From Physcia stellaris (Eukaryota; Ascomycota; Lecanoromycetes; Caliciales; Physciaceae): a DNA stretch of 64,000 bases. The notes below the pieces were generated by a model. That model was not told the DNA's origin and did not search any database. It saw only the letters and a list, made by a program, of their open reading frames with translations. Position 1 is the stretch's first letter. The number at the start of each line of letters is the position of its first letter. Made by a program: the position numbers and the translations under genes. This document shows, piece after piece, positions 45,423 through 55,899 of this stretch. The DNA is taken from assembly GCA_018902385.1 (NCBI GenBank), contig JABSSW010000010.1, positions 372,001-436,000 on the forward strand. The letters are read 5' to 3'.

Positions 45423-46226
45423 GTCATGATTCTAGCTTTTTCTCACTTGCTCTCACTCTAGATAGGTAGAAGGGACACGGAGCAATGAAGAGAAGAGCAA
45501 AGCGTTCCTGATCCCCAAGGTGTCTGAAACGGAGATGGGAATCCCAAAAGAAAACACTCCACCAAATTTAAAACAGAAATAGGGGGAAAGAAAAAAAAGA
45601 AAAAGGAGATACAAAACGGAAATCGGAGAGCCGTTCTTTGGGATTCGAAGGCTGGGGTTGGGGATATGGATTGGCCTGGATTGGATTGGAGTTTACGGAT
45701 TCGTTGAGGGTGGGGGGAGATTTGAGGAGAGCAGAGATGAGGGTTGGGGAGAGATGAGAGGAAAGATGAGAGGCTGGAAAATTGCATGAACGGAGAGAAC
45801 TTCGGGAGAAGCGAGCGAAAAAGATGGAAAAGTAGCCGTCGATCCACTCCCCTTGGTCAAAATATAAATATTCAAACCCATCGCAACTGCGAAATCTGCT
45901 TCGGCGTCCAGCATAAACGAACCCCAAGAGACAAATTTTAAATGCTAAGATATGAGGACTCACGACAGCGCCTTAAAAGCTAATAAGATATGAACAAACA
46001 TCGCGTATCTACATGTCCTCATATCATGAAAAAATGTACAAGCCATCCATCAACAAAGGACTTTGAAAAAGATAATTCTACACGAGCACTCACATACATT
46101 TCCATACTCCATTCCCCATACACGCTCCCACGCCCGGGCTGATGCAATGCAGAAATCAAGCTCAACGCCCAGCAATGCCATATTCGGAAGATCATACACA
46201 CAGCACAGCACATAAACATCGAAAAA

Positions 46227-47983
46227 TCACCCGGCATAACTCCCCCTCCGGTTCTCCACGGTAGACACAGGTCTACTCCCCGGCGCATCATCCACATCCC
46301 TACTCGCAGGACCCGGATTCGAAGTCAACGCCGACCCCCTCCGACTCCTCGGATCCGGATTCAGGGTCGAACCGCGCCTGCTATCATGATTGAACGCACG
46401 ACTGAACCTCGCGCTCAGCCTGTTGCGGGTGCTGTCGCTGTCGCTGCTGGCGTCGTTGGTTTGGTTCGCGGTTCGCAGTCGTCGCAGGGCGGCGACGCGT
46501 TCTTCGGGCGTGGCGTCGCGCATGCGCCGCCGGTTGAGGGTGTGTTGGATGTAGAGCGCGAGGCCGGTGCGGGAGCGGCGGCGGTCGTGGGGGGTAGGGC
46601 TGTCGATGTGGTCGGTTGATGCGTTCGGGGAGTCGGGGTGGTGAGGGAGGTTGTCTGGGTCGATTTGGTCTTCGGCGTCGGGTGGGTTGGAGGTTGTGGG
46701 GCGGAGGTCGACGCGGCTGTGGGGTTGATTAGTTTGTGTTGGAGAACAGAAAGGGAAGGGGGAGTACGTACCACAGTGGACATGTTCCTGAGACGTTTAG
46801 GAGCCAGGGATCGATGCACTCGGGGTGAAATTTGTGGTTACATGGTAGTACCCTGACATCTTGGCCTCTTGTAAAGTCATCAGTACAAACAGAGCATGCT
46901 AGGCCACTCTCGGCGTTGGCGTCTGTCGAAGTCTCGCCTTCAGGAAGACTTCCGGTAGCAGCAGCTTTCTCCGTAGTGACTTTTTCTGAACCCTCATTTC
47001 CCTTGGTGGACTCGGAGCGAGGAGGTTGCTCGGTGGATGGCCTTTGTACCTGTACCGCAGGCGGTAGGTTTGTAGGTCCCAGTTCGACGTCGCCTCCTGC
47101 CTGTTCTGGCTTATTGTCTTCTCTTTCGCCGAACTTGACAATTGGTATGGTTTCCAGCATCGCTCTCGCGATACCTCTTGCTCTGCTCTGCCTTGGTCTT
47201 CCAAGCATGTTCCTTGGTCCATATCGCTCAGGGTGCCGGTGCGCTCGGACTGCACCAACCACGATGATTATAAGAAACAGTGCTGTGATGATGCCAGTGA
47301 TACTGTAAAGAATGATCATCGCCACAGCAGTGGTGGGCGAATGTCCACTGTAATTGTCCCCACTCGGCGTGATCGAGCTTCCATTTGGCGAATTGCTATC
47401 GCCAGTTGCGTACTTGATCACCACCTCGCCTCCTTGCGAGTTCCTCATCTGTAAATTACCGAGAAGTCTTCGGGAGGAATTCACGGTGGTCATGGTGTAG
47501 ATCACGGGGAAATTATCGCCTTCATAGGTATAGTTGCATTGTTTGGAAGTATAGCTGAAGAGAACAATGGCACCCGGGTTGTTGCTGAGGGCCAATGAAA
47601 TCGTGCCAGCTGCATCGAGTTTCTGGGTAGAGTATGTAGCCGGATCACAGCTTATACACACAATATCTCCAGCTTGGGTTCCGATTCCAGGCGTCGCAAG
47701 GATCAGTGTTCCTTGAAGTGGCTGTCCCTACAAAACGGTCAGCTAGACATGAGCGATAATGTAATCGAAGACATACTGCGCCAAGTTTTGCTGGGTCGGT
47801 AAGTGGGAAGAGGGCGAAGTTGTAGTTGGAGCCATCGGCCTGGGTCTGCAGAGAGTAATATCTCGTATACTGTGTTGGCGGTGGCAGGCTTTCGTTGGAG
47901 GGAGACTGTGCCACGGCTGACGTGAGAAGTGTAAGGAAGAGTGACAGGACTGCAAGCAGCCGGGTGACTTGTGTAGGGGTCAT
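46227..47983 (-). CDS. Transmembrane RING-H2 E3 ubiquitin ligase
   Basis: Exons 47983-47777, 47727-46772 and 46716-46227, with introns of 49 and 55 bases, phases consistent; 550 residues. The signal peptide is LLAVLSLFLTLLTSAVA. A luminal domain of about 160 residues with N-glycosylation sequons follows (PA-like, with TPGIGTQAGDIVCISCD). The membrane span is VAMIILYSITGIITALFLII. The cytoplasmic side has a RING-H2 finger, CSVCTDDF...LPCNHKFHPECIDPWL...CPLC, whose last cysteine is completed by the second splice. A basic, serine-rich tail ends the protein. This is the layout of endomembrane PA-TM-RING ligases, which ubiquitylate membrane cargo for vacuolar sorting. Substrate unknown. Confidence 0.92.
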
Positions 47984-49771
47984 GCTGACCAGCTGAGCCG
48001 AGCTGCAGGAGGTGAAGATTGGATGAGGGCGAAAGGGTGAGGTGTCAAGGTGCTCAAAGCATGGATAGGATCATGGCAGTGAATGGGTGAATTGCAGGCT
48101 CGAAGAGTGAATTGAAGCAATCGCAGAGTGGCAAAGGGCAGACCTGCTTGCACAACACAGTCGGCACAATGACACTTTGAAGCGGGACAAGTTCCGAAGA
48201 CCCTGAATCGGGCTCATCGGCCAAGCATGACGCTCATATCCACTCACTGGATCTAAACGAGTCGCCAAGACGCCAAGACTTACGGCTCGAACGGAAGGCT
48301 GCGTGCTGCAGATCCACGCGAGAACCACAAATGTCGTCAACCTTATCGTCAACCCTCGTGATGACCGATCATAAATTGTCCGGATTACTGAGCTTAATCC
48401 CTCCGGAAATAAATCACTCAACTCCATGTGAATCCTGTGCTTACCTTGTCCAGGCTATGTCCAACCCTGATTGCCTCAAAACACATGACTATTAATAGCC
48501 ACCACCAAAGCCCCAAGATAAGCTTCCCTGCAACTAAGAGTATCCCTATGCTCTCAAGCATGCGTCTGACTCTCAAAATCACAAATGCGAATGCGAGAAC
48601 TTAACCTGATCCATTGCCCACCCACTACAAGCCAGTCATCTTCCGACAAAGTCCGAAAAGGCTTCTCCAGGATTCTCATTTGTGCTCGCATCGCTGGATA
48701 CTGACCTTCGATTTGCAAAGCCGCCGATAATCATGTGAAACGCGGGCACATAAGAGTGATCATGATGCTGAGAGGATTTAGTCACCTAAATGGATGCATT
48801 TCCTACAAGTCCTTGCAATTCTCATTGCTTCTGCGGGTCTATCGTCTGATCAATCTTGCAATCAATTCCAGTGAAAGTTGACGCGATAGTAGATGCAAAT
48901 GGATAGTCCTCAAGCAACCGTACGTATGTTTACTTAACGTAAGTCGTTGTGTTGCGAGGGTACAGGTAAGCACTTGAATTTGTATCCTGACCGATCGCTG
49001 TCATGCCTACAATCCGCTGGATGGAAGAAGAATGTGTGTGGCCGTTCCCTGAAGATATCGAACATGAAAGCCAAACCCTCGGTGATGTGGAACCATAGAT
49101 GTCAAGGGGCATCCCGGTATTCACCACAGGTCTCTATCTACACCTTGTCAAATGTGCTCTTGAGGCGGAGTAAGCCTTGGACGAGTCAAGGTTTGTTTTC
49201 TCAAATATCTGAATTGGAGGACCAGTCTACTACAGTACATACCCTCTTGAAGCTCACACTCATATAGAATGTTCGCAGATATGGCTCGTGTCGCCATACC
49301 TGTCTTGAGCTACATGCATCCTCTTTGTGAACGCCTTGTCAAGGGACATAGCCATAGTCACATTCTTTACATGGGTGCTCACTAGTCGAAGAGGCTCGGT
49401 ACCGTGATCAAAGTGTTGATAGCAACATTTCGGGACCGACTAGAGAGTATCCGCGTTGCCATCGTGACATTCCCCAACAGAAAATCAACAAAAACTGTAT
49501 TATTCACTGTCCTTCTCTATTGTCCAAAGGGTTTGTTCTAAGTGAATTGACTCACTGTTGTTCACCGCTCGTGAAAATCACGAAACGGTCATCGAAGAAA
49601 TACTCATCAGTATCCCGATACTACCCATCACTTGTCGGTCCGTACAATTCCCAACTTTAAGTCCCTCTGGGTTTGCTTCTTCCTCCTCCAGTAGGTTGTT
49701 TGTACTGACTTTGTTCGTTCACAGGATCGCTTCGTAGTCCCTACTTGAACAAGACTACTCAGCTCTCCGCT
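47984..49771. other. Intergenic, no gene seen
   Basis: Divergent spacer between the RING gene and the cysteine-rich surface-protein gene. A minus-strand frame near 48930-49127 has fair composition but nothing to anchor it. Confidence 0.4.
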
Positions 49772-51002
49772 ATGAACATCACCACGAGCCTCTTGGCCAT
49801 TTCAGCCCTCTACAGCATCAAACCCACTGGGATTCCCTTGCTCGGATCCATCAGCAGTATCAATAACTTCACATCGAACCTCACAAATTCCACTATTCCT
49901 TCAGCGCCGCTTTACAACAACGTCACCATAGGGCAAGCATGGGTCATAACAGATATTGACTCTGGGCTAGGGGCTCGTGGCCTACCCTGCGAATGCTTTG
50001 ACCCAGACTGTGAGCCATCTCTCGATCTTTTTTTCACTGTGGTGATCAGGCACTTACAAGAAGAAACACAGTGAAGTGTTGCATGCCTGCATCAGCTTCC
50101 ATGCAACCTTTCTGCATTGCGCAAAATGCAAGCTGTTGCTCAGATACCTACTGCAATGCCAACCAGACATGTTGTGGTGACGCTTGTTGCGCTTCTGTGC
50201 GCTCCCTCCCTCCACTTTCCCTTTCCCTTTTTCCTTCTGTTTCTCCTCCTTGGCCCCTGTATGGATCACTCACTGACTCCGGACACAGGGTTTCAGCTGC
50301 ACCTTCCAGTCCCAAGGTGCCTCAATGTCCCCCTCCTGCTGCCCCCTAGGCCAGCAATGCTCCAGTCCTCCAATCTGCTTCGACGCCAACTCCGCGTTTT
50401 GCAGCGACCCTTTCACGGCTGCCATACAATGCTGTCCCCCAGCTTTACCCTACTGCCGCTCTTTCAAGCCGTACGGGATGGGTTGCTATGCTTCCGCCGC
50501 CGGCAGCGCAACATATACATCAATCCCGCTCACGCGAACTTCCAGTAGTCATCATAGAAATCCGACAATAATCATAAGCTACTCGGAAACGACCACGGAG
50601 ACTGCTACCTTTGTTCCGCTGCCATCGGGGGCTTTCTCGCTCTCGTATCCAGGAAATGGGACCCAGTCTGCTGGCGGAGTGAATGTGTCGACTACGTTTG
50701 TGTTCACTTTGGCGCCGAATAGTACTTCTAAGGCCAATGCCACTGTCACTAACAGCTCTCGTATTAGCACGACTCGGACTCATACCTCAACCGTAACCAC
50801 AACGACCAATTCGCATCCCATCACCAGTTCAGCCACGAGCTCGAAATCTACGCTCTGTTTCAATGTCGATATCCAATCCCCGCCGTCTGCTCGAGCACTA
50901 GCGCCGATGATGGAGGGTTCCCAGGGGCCTCGACTGTTTCTTCTGGTATGCTTCTCTTTCGGTCTCTGGGATTCCAGGTATGGCTCGCTGGGGTCCTTGT
51001 GA
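49772..51002 (+). CDS. Cysteine-rich secreted, probably GPI-anchored surface protein
   Basis: Exons 49772-50009, 50072-50196 and 50289-51002, introns of 62 and 92 bases with consistent phases; 358 residues as read. A signal-like start (MNITTSLLAISALYSI) is followed by N-glycosylation sequons, then paired-cysteine motifs: PCECFDPD, CCMPASAS, ASCCSDTYCNANQTCCGDAC and SCCPLGQQCSSPPIC, then a Thr/Ser-rich stalk. The frame as read ends in an odd tail, but another frame over the same bases (about 50880-51020) ends SSGMLLFRSLGFQVWLAGVL and VIFVGVV then stop, a typical GPI-attachment tail. Passing from one to the other needs one base, as in YIP1 and the UFD1-type gene. Likely a cell-wall protein; no enzyme domain. 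Confidence 0.75.
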
Positions 51003-52012
51003 TTTTCGTTGGAGTGGTCTAGGAACCAAAGGAACCCGAGAACGTTTGGTATTTGGACAATGTAGTCTCATCGTGCGGGCAGCGGTGCTGTAATTATCAC
51101 TAGACGAGGACAGCGCGCCGTGCAGGATAGCGAGTGGTTCATGCTACAGTATGTGTTGGGAGCTCCGATTAGCATGCCATTAGAAATAAAGATTTTTACT
51201 TCGTGTTGACAATTGACCTGTCTTAGTTTGTTTTCCCTTTTCTACAGTTGATTTCGTTCTTCGGCCTCTGATATTGAGGCCACATCAACCAGCCTGGAAG
51301 TCGAACAAGCGTGCTCACGAACGTAAAATGTAGAGATTCCTGTCGTACTCAAACTTCAAACTTTGCACTAATACATCTTACTCCCAATGTACAAAGCCAT
51401 ACAGAGATATAAGTCTCCAATACAACCATCAGCAACTATCAGTCCCAAATATGGACGACCAATTCCAAAAAAAAAAAAAAAATCAGAGCATGTAAATACC
51501 AAGCCGCCAAAGTGTACTTGTCGCCGATTCGGAATCTGGGAGAACTCATCCTCAGCGTTTGAGTGGATCCTAGACAGAGCCGAAGAAAAGCAGGAAAAGG
51601 AACGGAGGGCCGTTTTGGAATCTACATAAATTCATCGTTGGCGGTTAATAATGCCAAATTGTTCGGGAGAAAATAGGGCTATTAGTGCAGCGACACGTTA
51701 CCCAAATCGTGGCTCGAAGGGTTCATCGGATGGGTAGTGTCCAATCGGTGTATAGGAGTCTTAATCGTGGGATGCTACCTTATGTGTGCAGAATCTGCAG
51801 AAGAACAAGAGGCCTACTGCCAAGCCAGAAGTTTGATTACATAAGCGAGCCTCGATCAGTCATTTGTCAATTTCGTGTTCCGACAACCAGAATCGAAACG
51901 TGCTGACGCGCGGAGAACGCGTCGAAAGTCAATTTTCACTTTACATACCAACTGGCTTCATTCATTCCCAAATTTGGATACACACAATATCACTACGACC
52001 AAATAAACCGCG
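51003..52012. other. Intergenic, no gene seen
   Basis: Includes a poly-A run near 51467-51481 and the promoter of the BTB gene. No supported frame. Confidence 0.45.
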
Positions 52013-52742
52013 ATGAAAATTGACAGTGTGGCGGAAGCAATGCATGCAAGTGGACTTGAGCAGTAAGCTGGGGTAGCCTGTTTGAATGCCTTCTCTACCT
52101 AGTCTGATCGTTTTCATAGGGCTTTCGAATCCGGACTGTATCATGATCTTATTGTGCGTTGCGAGTCGCGCGAATGGAAGGTGCACCGGGTTATTCTCTG
52201 TGCCAACTCGGGGTACTTTGCCAAGGCATGTAAAGATACTTTCATGGTTCGTAAGTTGCCTCAATCCTCTCAAGACCGTGCTCACCGATTCTAAGGAAGG
52301 AAAATCTGGAGAAATCAACCTCCAGGAAGATGACCCAGACATGGTTGATAACATGCTCCGGTTTCTGTACACTTCTGACTATCGAGACGATGCCAACGGC
52401 GATAGACCTCTCCTGGTCAACGCCAAGATGTACAGTCTCGGGGACAAGTACAGCATCGAAGCTCTGAAGGAATTGGCCGAATATAAATTCTCCGATGCTC
52501 TGGATGCGGGTTGGGATATCGTCAGCTTCCCTGAGGTCATCGATGCTGTGTATAACACAACGCCGGCTTCTGACCGTGGTCTTCGGGACCGTCTCACCCC
52601 CGTCCTGCTGGAACATAAGGAGGAGTTACATGAGCATGAAGGATTCAATAGTCTCATCACGGGTAAGCTGGCCGATGGAGACTTCGCTATGGATGTCATC
52701 AATGCTTGGACGGAGTTTGAGAAGACCAAGAAGAAGCCTTAG
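52013..52742 (+). CDS. BTB/POZ-domain protein
   Basis: Exons 52013-52062, 52120-52246 and 52296-52742, introns of 57 and 49 bases; 207 residues. The spliced start reads MKIDSVAEAMHASGLEQ then AFESGLYHDLIVRCESREWK, VHRVILCANSGYFAKACKD, DDPDMVDNMLRFLYTSDY, the full BTB fold in fungal style. The C-terminal half (AKMYSLGDKYSIEALKELAE) is the usual helical extension. BTB proteins dimerise and often serve as Cul3 adaptors or scaffolds; there is no Kelch, MATH or other partner domain here. The second donor (ATG/GTTCGT) is not canonical but phase and alignment support it. Confidence 0.88.
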
Positions 52743-53781
52743 ATTGCCTGAAAACAAAGGCTAATTGATATGTGAGTGTTGCCTGTATCAAGTCACTCGC
52801 AGACTCAACATAGCCTCTGCAAGAATGAACCACCCAGTCACACCTGGTCCCTCGGTTGATTAGAGATCGACCAAGTCGCAAGTTACGTAATTGTTAATTC
52901 TTGATGGCTATTAATATGCGCACTCCACTTAACCTAAAGAGTTATTTATACCCACTTCCTGGTACAAATTCTGATCAGATGCCATCACTTATCTGCTTCT
53001 TGCGTCGTCTCCGTTGTCTGCGGCACTTGCAGCGACATCTTCGGGTCAGCAATGACTTACATCGCCACCTACAAGAAATTCATTTCAGCCAAGCGTCTCG
53101 CCATCAGGAAAACCCTCGATCGATATCGGTGTCACATCGTACTTCGAAGCCATGGACTATAGTCGATTTGATCTGGAAGGTCAGGCCCCGTGCAAAAAAC
53201 AGACAGAAAAGCAGCAAATAGGTTAGTATAAGATACGAGAGATAAATTCAACCAAAATACATGTTTTACACTCGAACAAGGTTTCGTCTTTGCGTTTACC
53301 TCGAACAATATCATGAACTACGCAAATGCTTGAACATCTTCACCAAAAAGCTCTGCTTTGTATGGCGAAATTCAAATTTTGACGGCAGATTAGGTCGGAT
53401 ACTCTCGGGGGGCCTCTCTTACCATAGAACATCCATCACTTGCTCTTGTCTTCCCATTCGACCGGTGCTACTCTCTAGCCTGACTGTTCAAAAATTATGA
53501 GTCATTGAAATTTCTACATCTATGCCTTCTATCGGGCAAGAAAAGATTTAGGTGATACACACCTCTGAGCTATCTGAGAGCCCTCGTGCGTTAGAGTCGA
53601 ATATGTGGCACGAATTGGGCTAATACATAGAAATATAAAGTTAACCTGCAGGACTACTTCAGATCATCCACTATCTTACATAATTATTTCCACCAGAATG
53701 GAGAGGACCGTCGCTAACTCCGAAGGCGTGCGAATGGATGATCATCAATTGCAAAACCAAGCCATGCAAAATCATTATGCA
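52743..53781. other. Intergenic, no gene seen
   Basis: Short frames only; convergent spacer between the BTB gene and a possible minus-strand gene. Confidence 0.4.
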
Positions 53782-54258
53782 TTATGCATCAAAAACCGAC
53801 CTATCCAACCTCTCTCTGTACCTTTTCACTGGACATATAAACCATACCGCAAAGTCATCCAAACCAGACTGACAGTCGCCACCGTCAAAGATGGCACAAT
53901 ACCCGTCCCAAACTGCATAGTGCCGTCCACCAACCACTCGCTCAAGAAATGGAACAACGCGATCGCAAAGGTCCAGAAGGTAACACTCGACTATCGACGT
54001 GGTAGGTGGCGTAGTAGCGAATAATGGCCGAGAGAAAGGTCCAGGTACCAAAAAGCCGTGAGGAGAGTGAGGTTTGCTGGCCCCGCCGGCGTAGACTCGC
54101 CGAGTGAAGATGGGAGTTGGGAAGGATTGCATGGTGTTGAAGATTGAAGGTGCAGAAACCTGATTGACTTTAACACATGTGACGAGAAGGATTGTAGAGG
54201 GGTGGGCTACGAATAATAGCCACAAGGGTAAGAGTCCGTTGTGGTGGGGGAGGTTCAT
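53782..54258 (-). CDS. Hypothetical small, possibly secreted protein
   Basis: ATG at 54258 opens a 158-residue frame starting MNLPHHNGLLPLWLLFVAHP, a weak signal-peptide-like start. The end reads GGRHYAVWDGYCAIFDGGDC then QSGLDDFAVWF, protein-like with cysteines; the middle is less convincing and may hide an intron. A plus-strand frame overlaps (to 54024) with lower plausibility. No family recognised. Confidence 0.35.
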   Translation of the reverse strand: MNLPHHNGLLPLWLLFVAHPSTILLVTCVKVNQVSAPSIFNTMQSFPTPIFTRRVYAGGASKPHSPHGFLVPGPFSRPLFATTPPTTSIVECYLLDLCDRVVPFLERVVGGRHYAVWDGYCAIFDGGDCQSGLDDFAVWFICPVKRYRERLDRSVFDA

Positions 54259-54712
54259 TTTCGGTTTGGCTGGAAGATTGGATGGACGATGGGCAAGATT
54301 GGTTGAAATATCCCTTAGCAGCAAGGTCTCTATTGATATTCATACTTAGCGCATGTTAAACAGGGAGCCTCGCTGGGAGAAAAATCAGCACCTTTCATCA
54401 GAATCACAGATTGCGTATGCGTGATTGTTGCAGGTTTTTGATGTTCGATCCTTGGCAGGAAAACCCATGCGAGTAACGATGCAGCTTATCTTTAGACTTT
54501 AACCCAGTACAAGAATGATTTTCTAGCGTGAGGAGCACGGCCTGCGGATAAACCTTATTTCGAGACAGTCTATTCCGTATTCAGCCTAAAAATTCTGAGA
54601 TACGACGAAAATCTTGAAAGAATCTTCAAATCAACTGTCTGATTATCATACAATTTACCATACAAATTGAGCAGCTGAATCAGAGATTGCTCAAAATTTG
54701 ATAACGTTGTCA

Positions 54713-54955
54713 CTTTGATTTCGTAACACGCTGTTTCGTTGAATCAAGTCTCGTAATTGATCTCGTAACACGCTGTTTCGTTGAATTGCAAGTCTCGTAA
54801 TATATACGCTCTTCCGTTGAATTGCAAACTTCGTAGTTGATTTCGTAACACGCTGTTTCGTTAAATTGCAAGTCTCGTAGTATATACGTTGTCTCGTTGA
54901 ATTGCAAATCTCGTAGTATATACGCTGTCTCGTTGAATTGCAAATCTCGAAGCAA
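54713..54955. repeat. Compound minisatellite, 36- and 44-bp units
   Basis: The short unit is CGTTGAATTGCAAATCTCGT plus AGTATATACGCTGTCT; the long unit replaces the middle with AGTTGATTTCGTAACACGCT. About six units. Both minus-strand frames read through as repeats, but there is no start or gene context. Confidence 0.85.
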
Positions 54956-55069
54956 TAATGCAATCAACGATATGCGACATGCGACATGCGACGAACTAAA
55001 AACGACGCTAAAAAAAAAAACGCTAAAAAGAATTTTTGTAAAAAATATACAGTATATTGTATATCATAT

Positions 55070-55128
55070 TGTATGATATATTATGTCATGTCTTGTCATG
55101 TCATGTCATGATATGATATGATATAAAG
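55070..55128. repeat. TCATG/ATATG microsatellite tract
   Basis: Runs of TGATATATTATG, then CTTGTCATGTCATGTCATG and ATATGATATGATAT. Confidence 0.8.
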
Positions 55129-55389
55129 AATGAAAATGTTGATTTCATCAAGAATCAATTGAGATTTGCTTGAACGAAACGCTCGATTTTTGCGATTTGA
55201 ACGTAATTGTGTGTATATTCGAACGCAAAATCATTAATGTTTCAACGTATAATCGTGTATTGTCAATAATGTGATGTTTCGTACAACAAAACGATGATGA
55301 TGATGACAAAACGATGATAATGACAAAAGTCGTGATAATTGATAATTTTAATTTTAACATAAAGCGCTGTTGCATTTTGCAAACGTTTA

Positions 55390-55682
55390 TTTTGTTAACT
55401 CAATACAACAATTGTTTTTTAACGTGAAAAGCACGATGTTCGAATAAATTTCATTTCGAAACAATTTAATGCGTTTTCGATTTGTTATTTTTTAATGCGT
55501 CAAGAATTTGTCGTTGTTAAACAACTGTGAAGATATTTTGCAATACGAATTAGTATGAAAAATGACATGAAAATTGCTGAAAACGAATGCATCATGCAAC
55601 AAAATCGCGCTAAAAAAAAACATTAAAAAGAATTCTTATAGAAAATGTATGATATATAGTAAAATTAATATGATTAGTATAA
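55390..55682. repeat. Second copy of the unit, left part
   Basis: Matches 54480-54610 (AACGTGAAAAGCACGATGTT against AGCGTGAGGAGCACGGCCTG) and the A-run block (55605-55660) with transition-type differences. Interrupted at 55683 by the Gypsy element. Confidence 0.6.
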
Positions 55683-55899
55683 TGTGAAATACTATGCAAT
55701 GATATGATATTACTACATAATTATACGAAAATATCGAAGTGAAAAGCAAATACATGAAATCTGCAAAAACATATGTAAAAAATTTGATTTCTTGAATGCG
55801 TCAAAACGAATTTCGACTCTAACATTCGATGTGATAAAATAACGATGTTAATTCGATGTTAAATCTGTCAAATGTTGAATTCGATGTACGCTCGTCACA
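55683..55899 (-). repeat. 3' LTR (left) of the Gypsy element
   Basis: 217 bp, TGTGAAATACTATGC to GCTCGTCACA. Confidence 0.93.

Larger units (their letters stand above)
44614..46226. other. Pyrimidine-rich region without an intact gene
   Basis: From about 44820 to 45350 the plus strand is strongly C/T-rich, like the CT-rich core promoters of highly expressed fungal genes. It is followed by a lone first-exon-like ATG at 45386 (listed) and then by purine-rich and ordinary sequence to 46226, the stop of the RING gene. No further exon was recognised. Confidence 0.5.
54480..55386. repeat. First copy of a tandem ~0.9-kb unit
   Basis: Begins with a block of normal composition (54480-54610, GCGTGAGGAGCACGGCCTGC), passes a minisatellite, an A-run block (54990-55050) and AT microsatellites, and ends with a block at 55138-55386 starting AATGTTGATTTCATCAAGAA. 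The same blocks recur in the same order in the second copy. It becomes progressively hypermutated from left to right. Confidence 0.65.

Noticed and set aside
45458-45963. Overlapping minus-strand frames of 70-130 residues
   Set aside because: Low-complexity translations of a purine/pyrimidine-biased tract.
55148-55375. Minus-strand frame in the first tandem unit
   Set aside because: Hypermutated repeat sequence; the better preserved copy at 63214-63466 does not support a complete gene.
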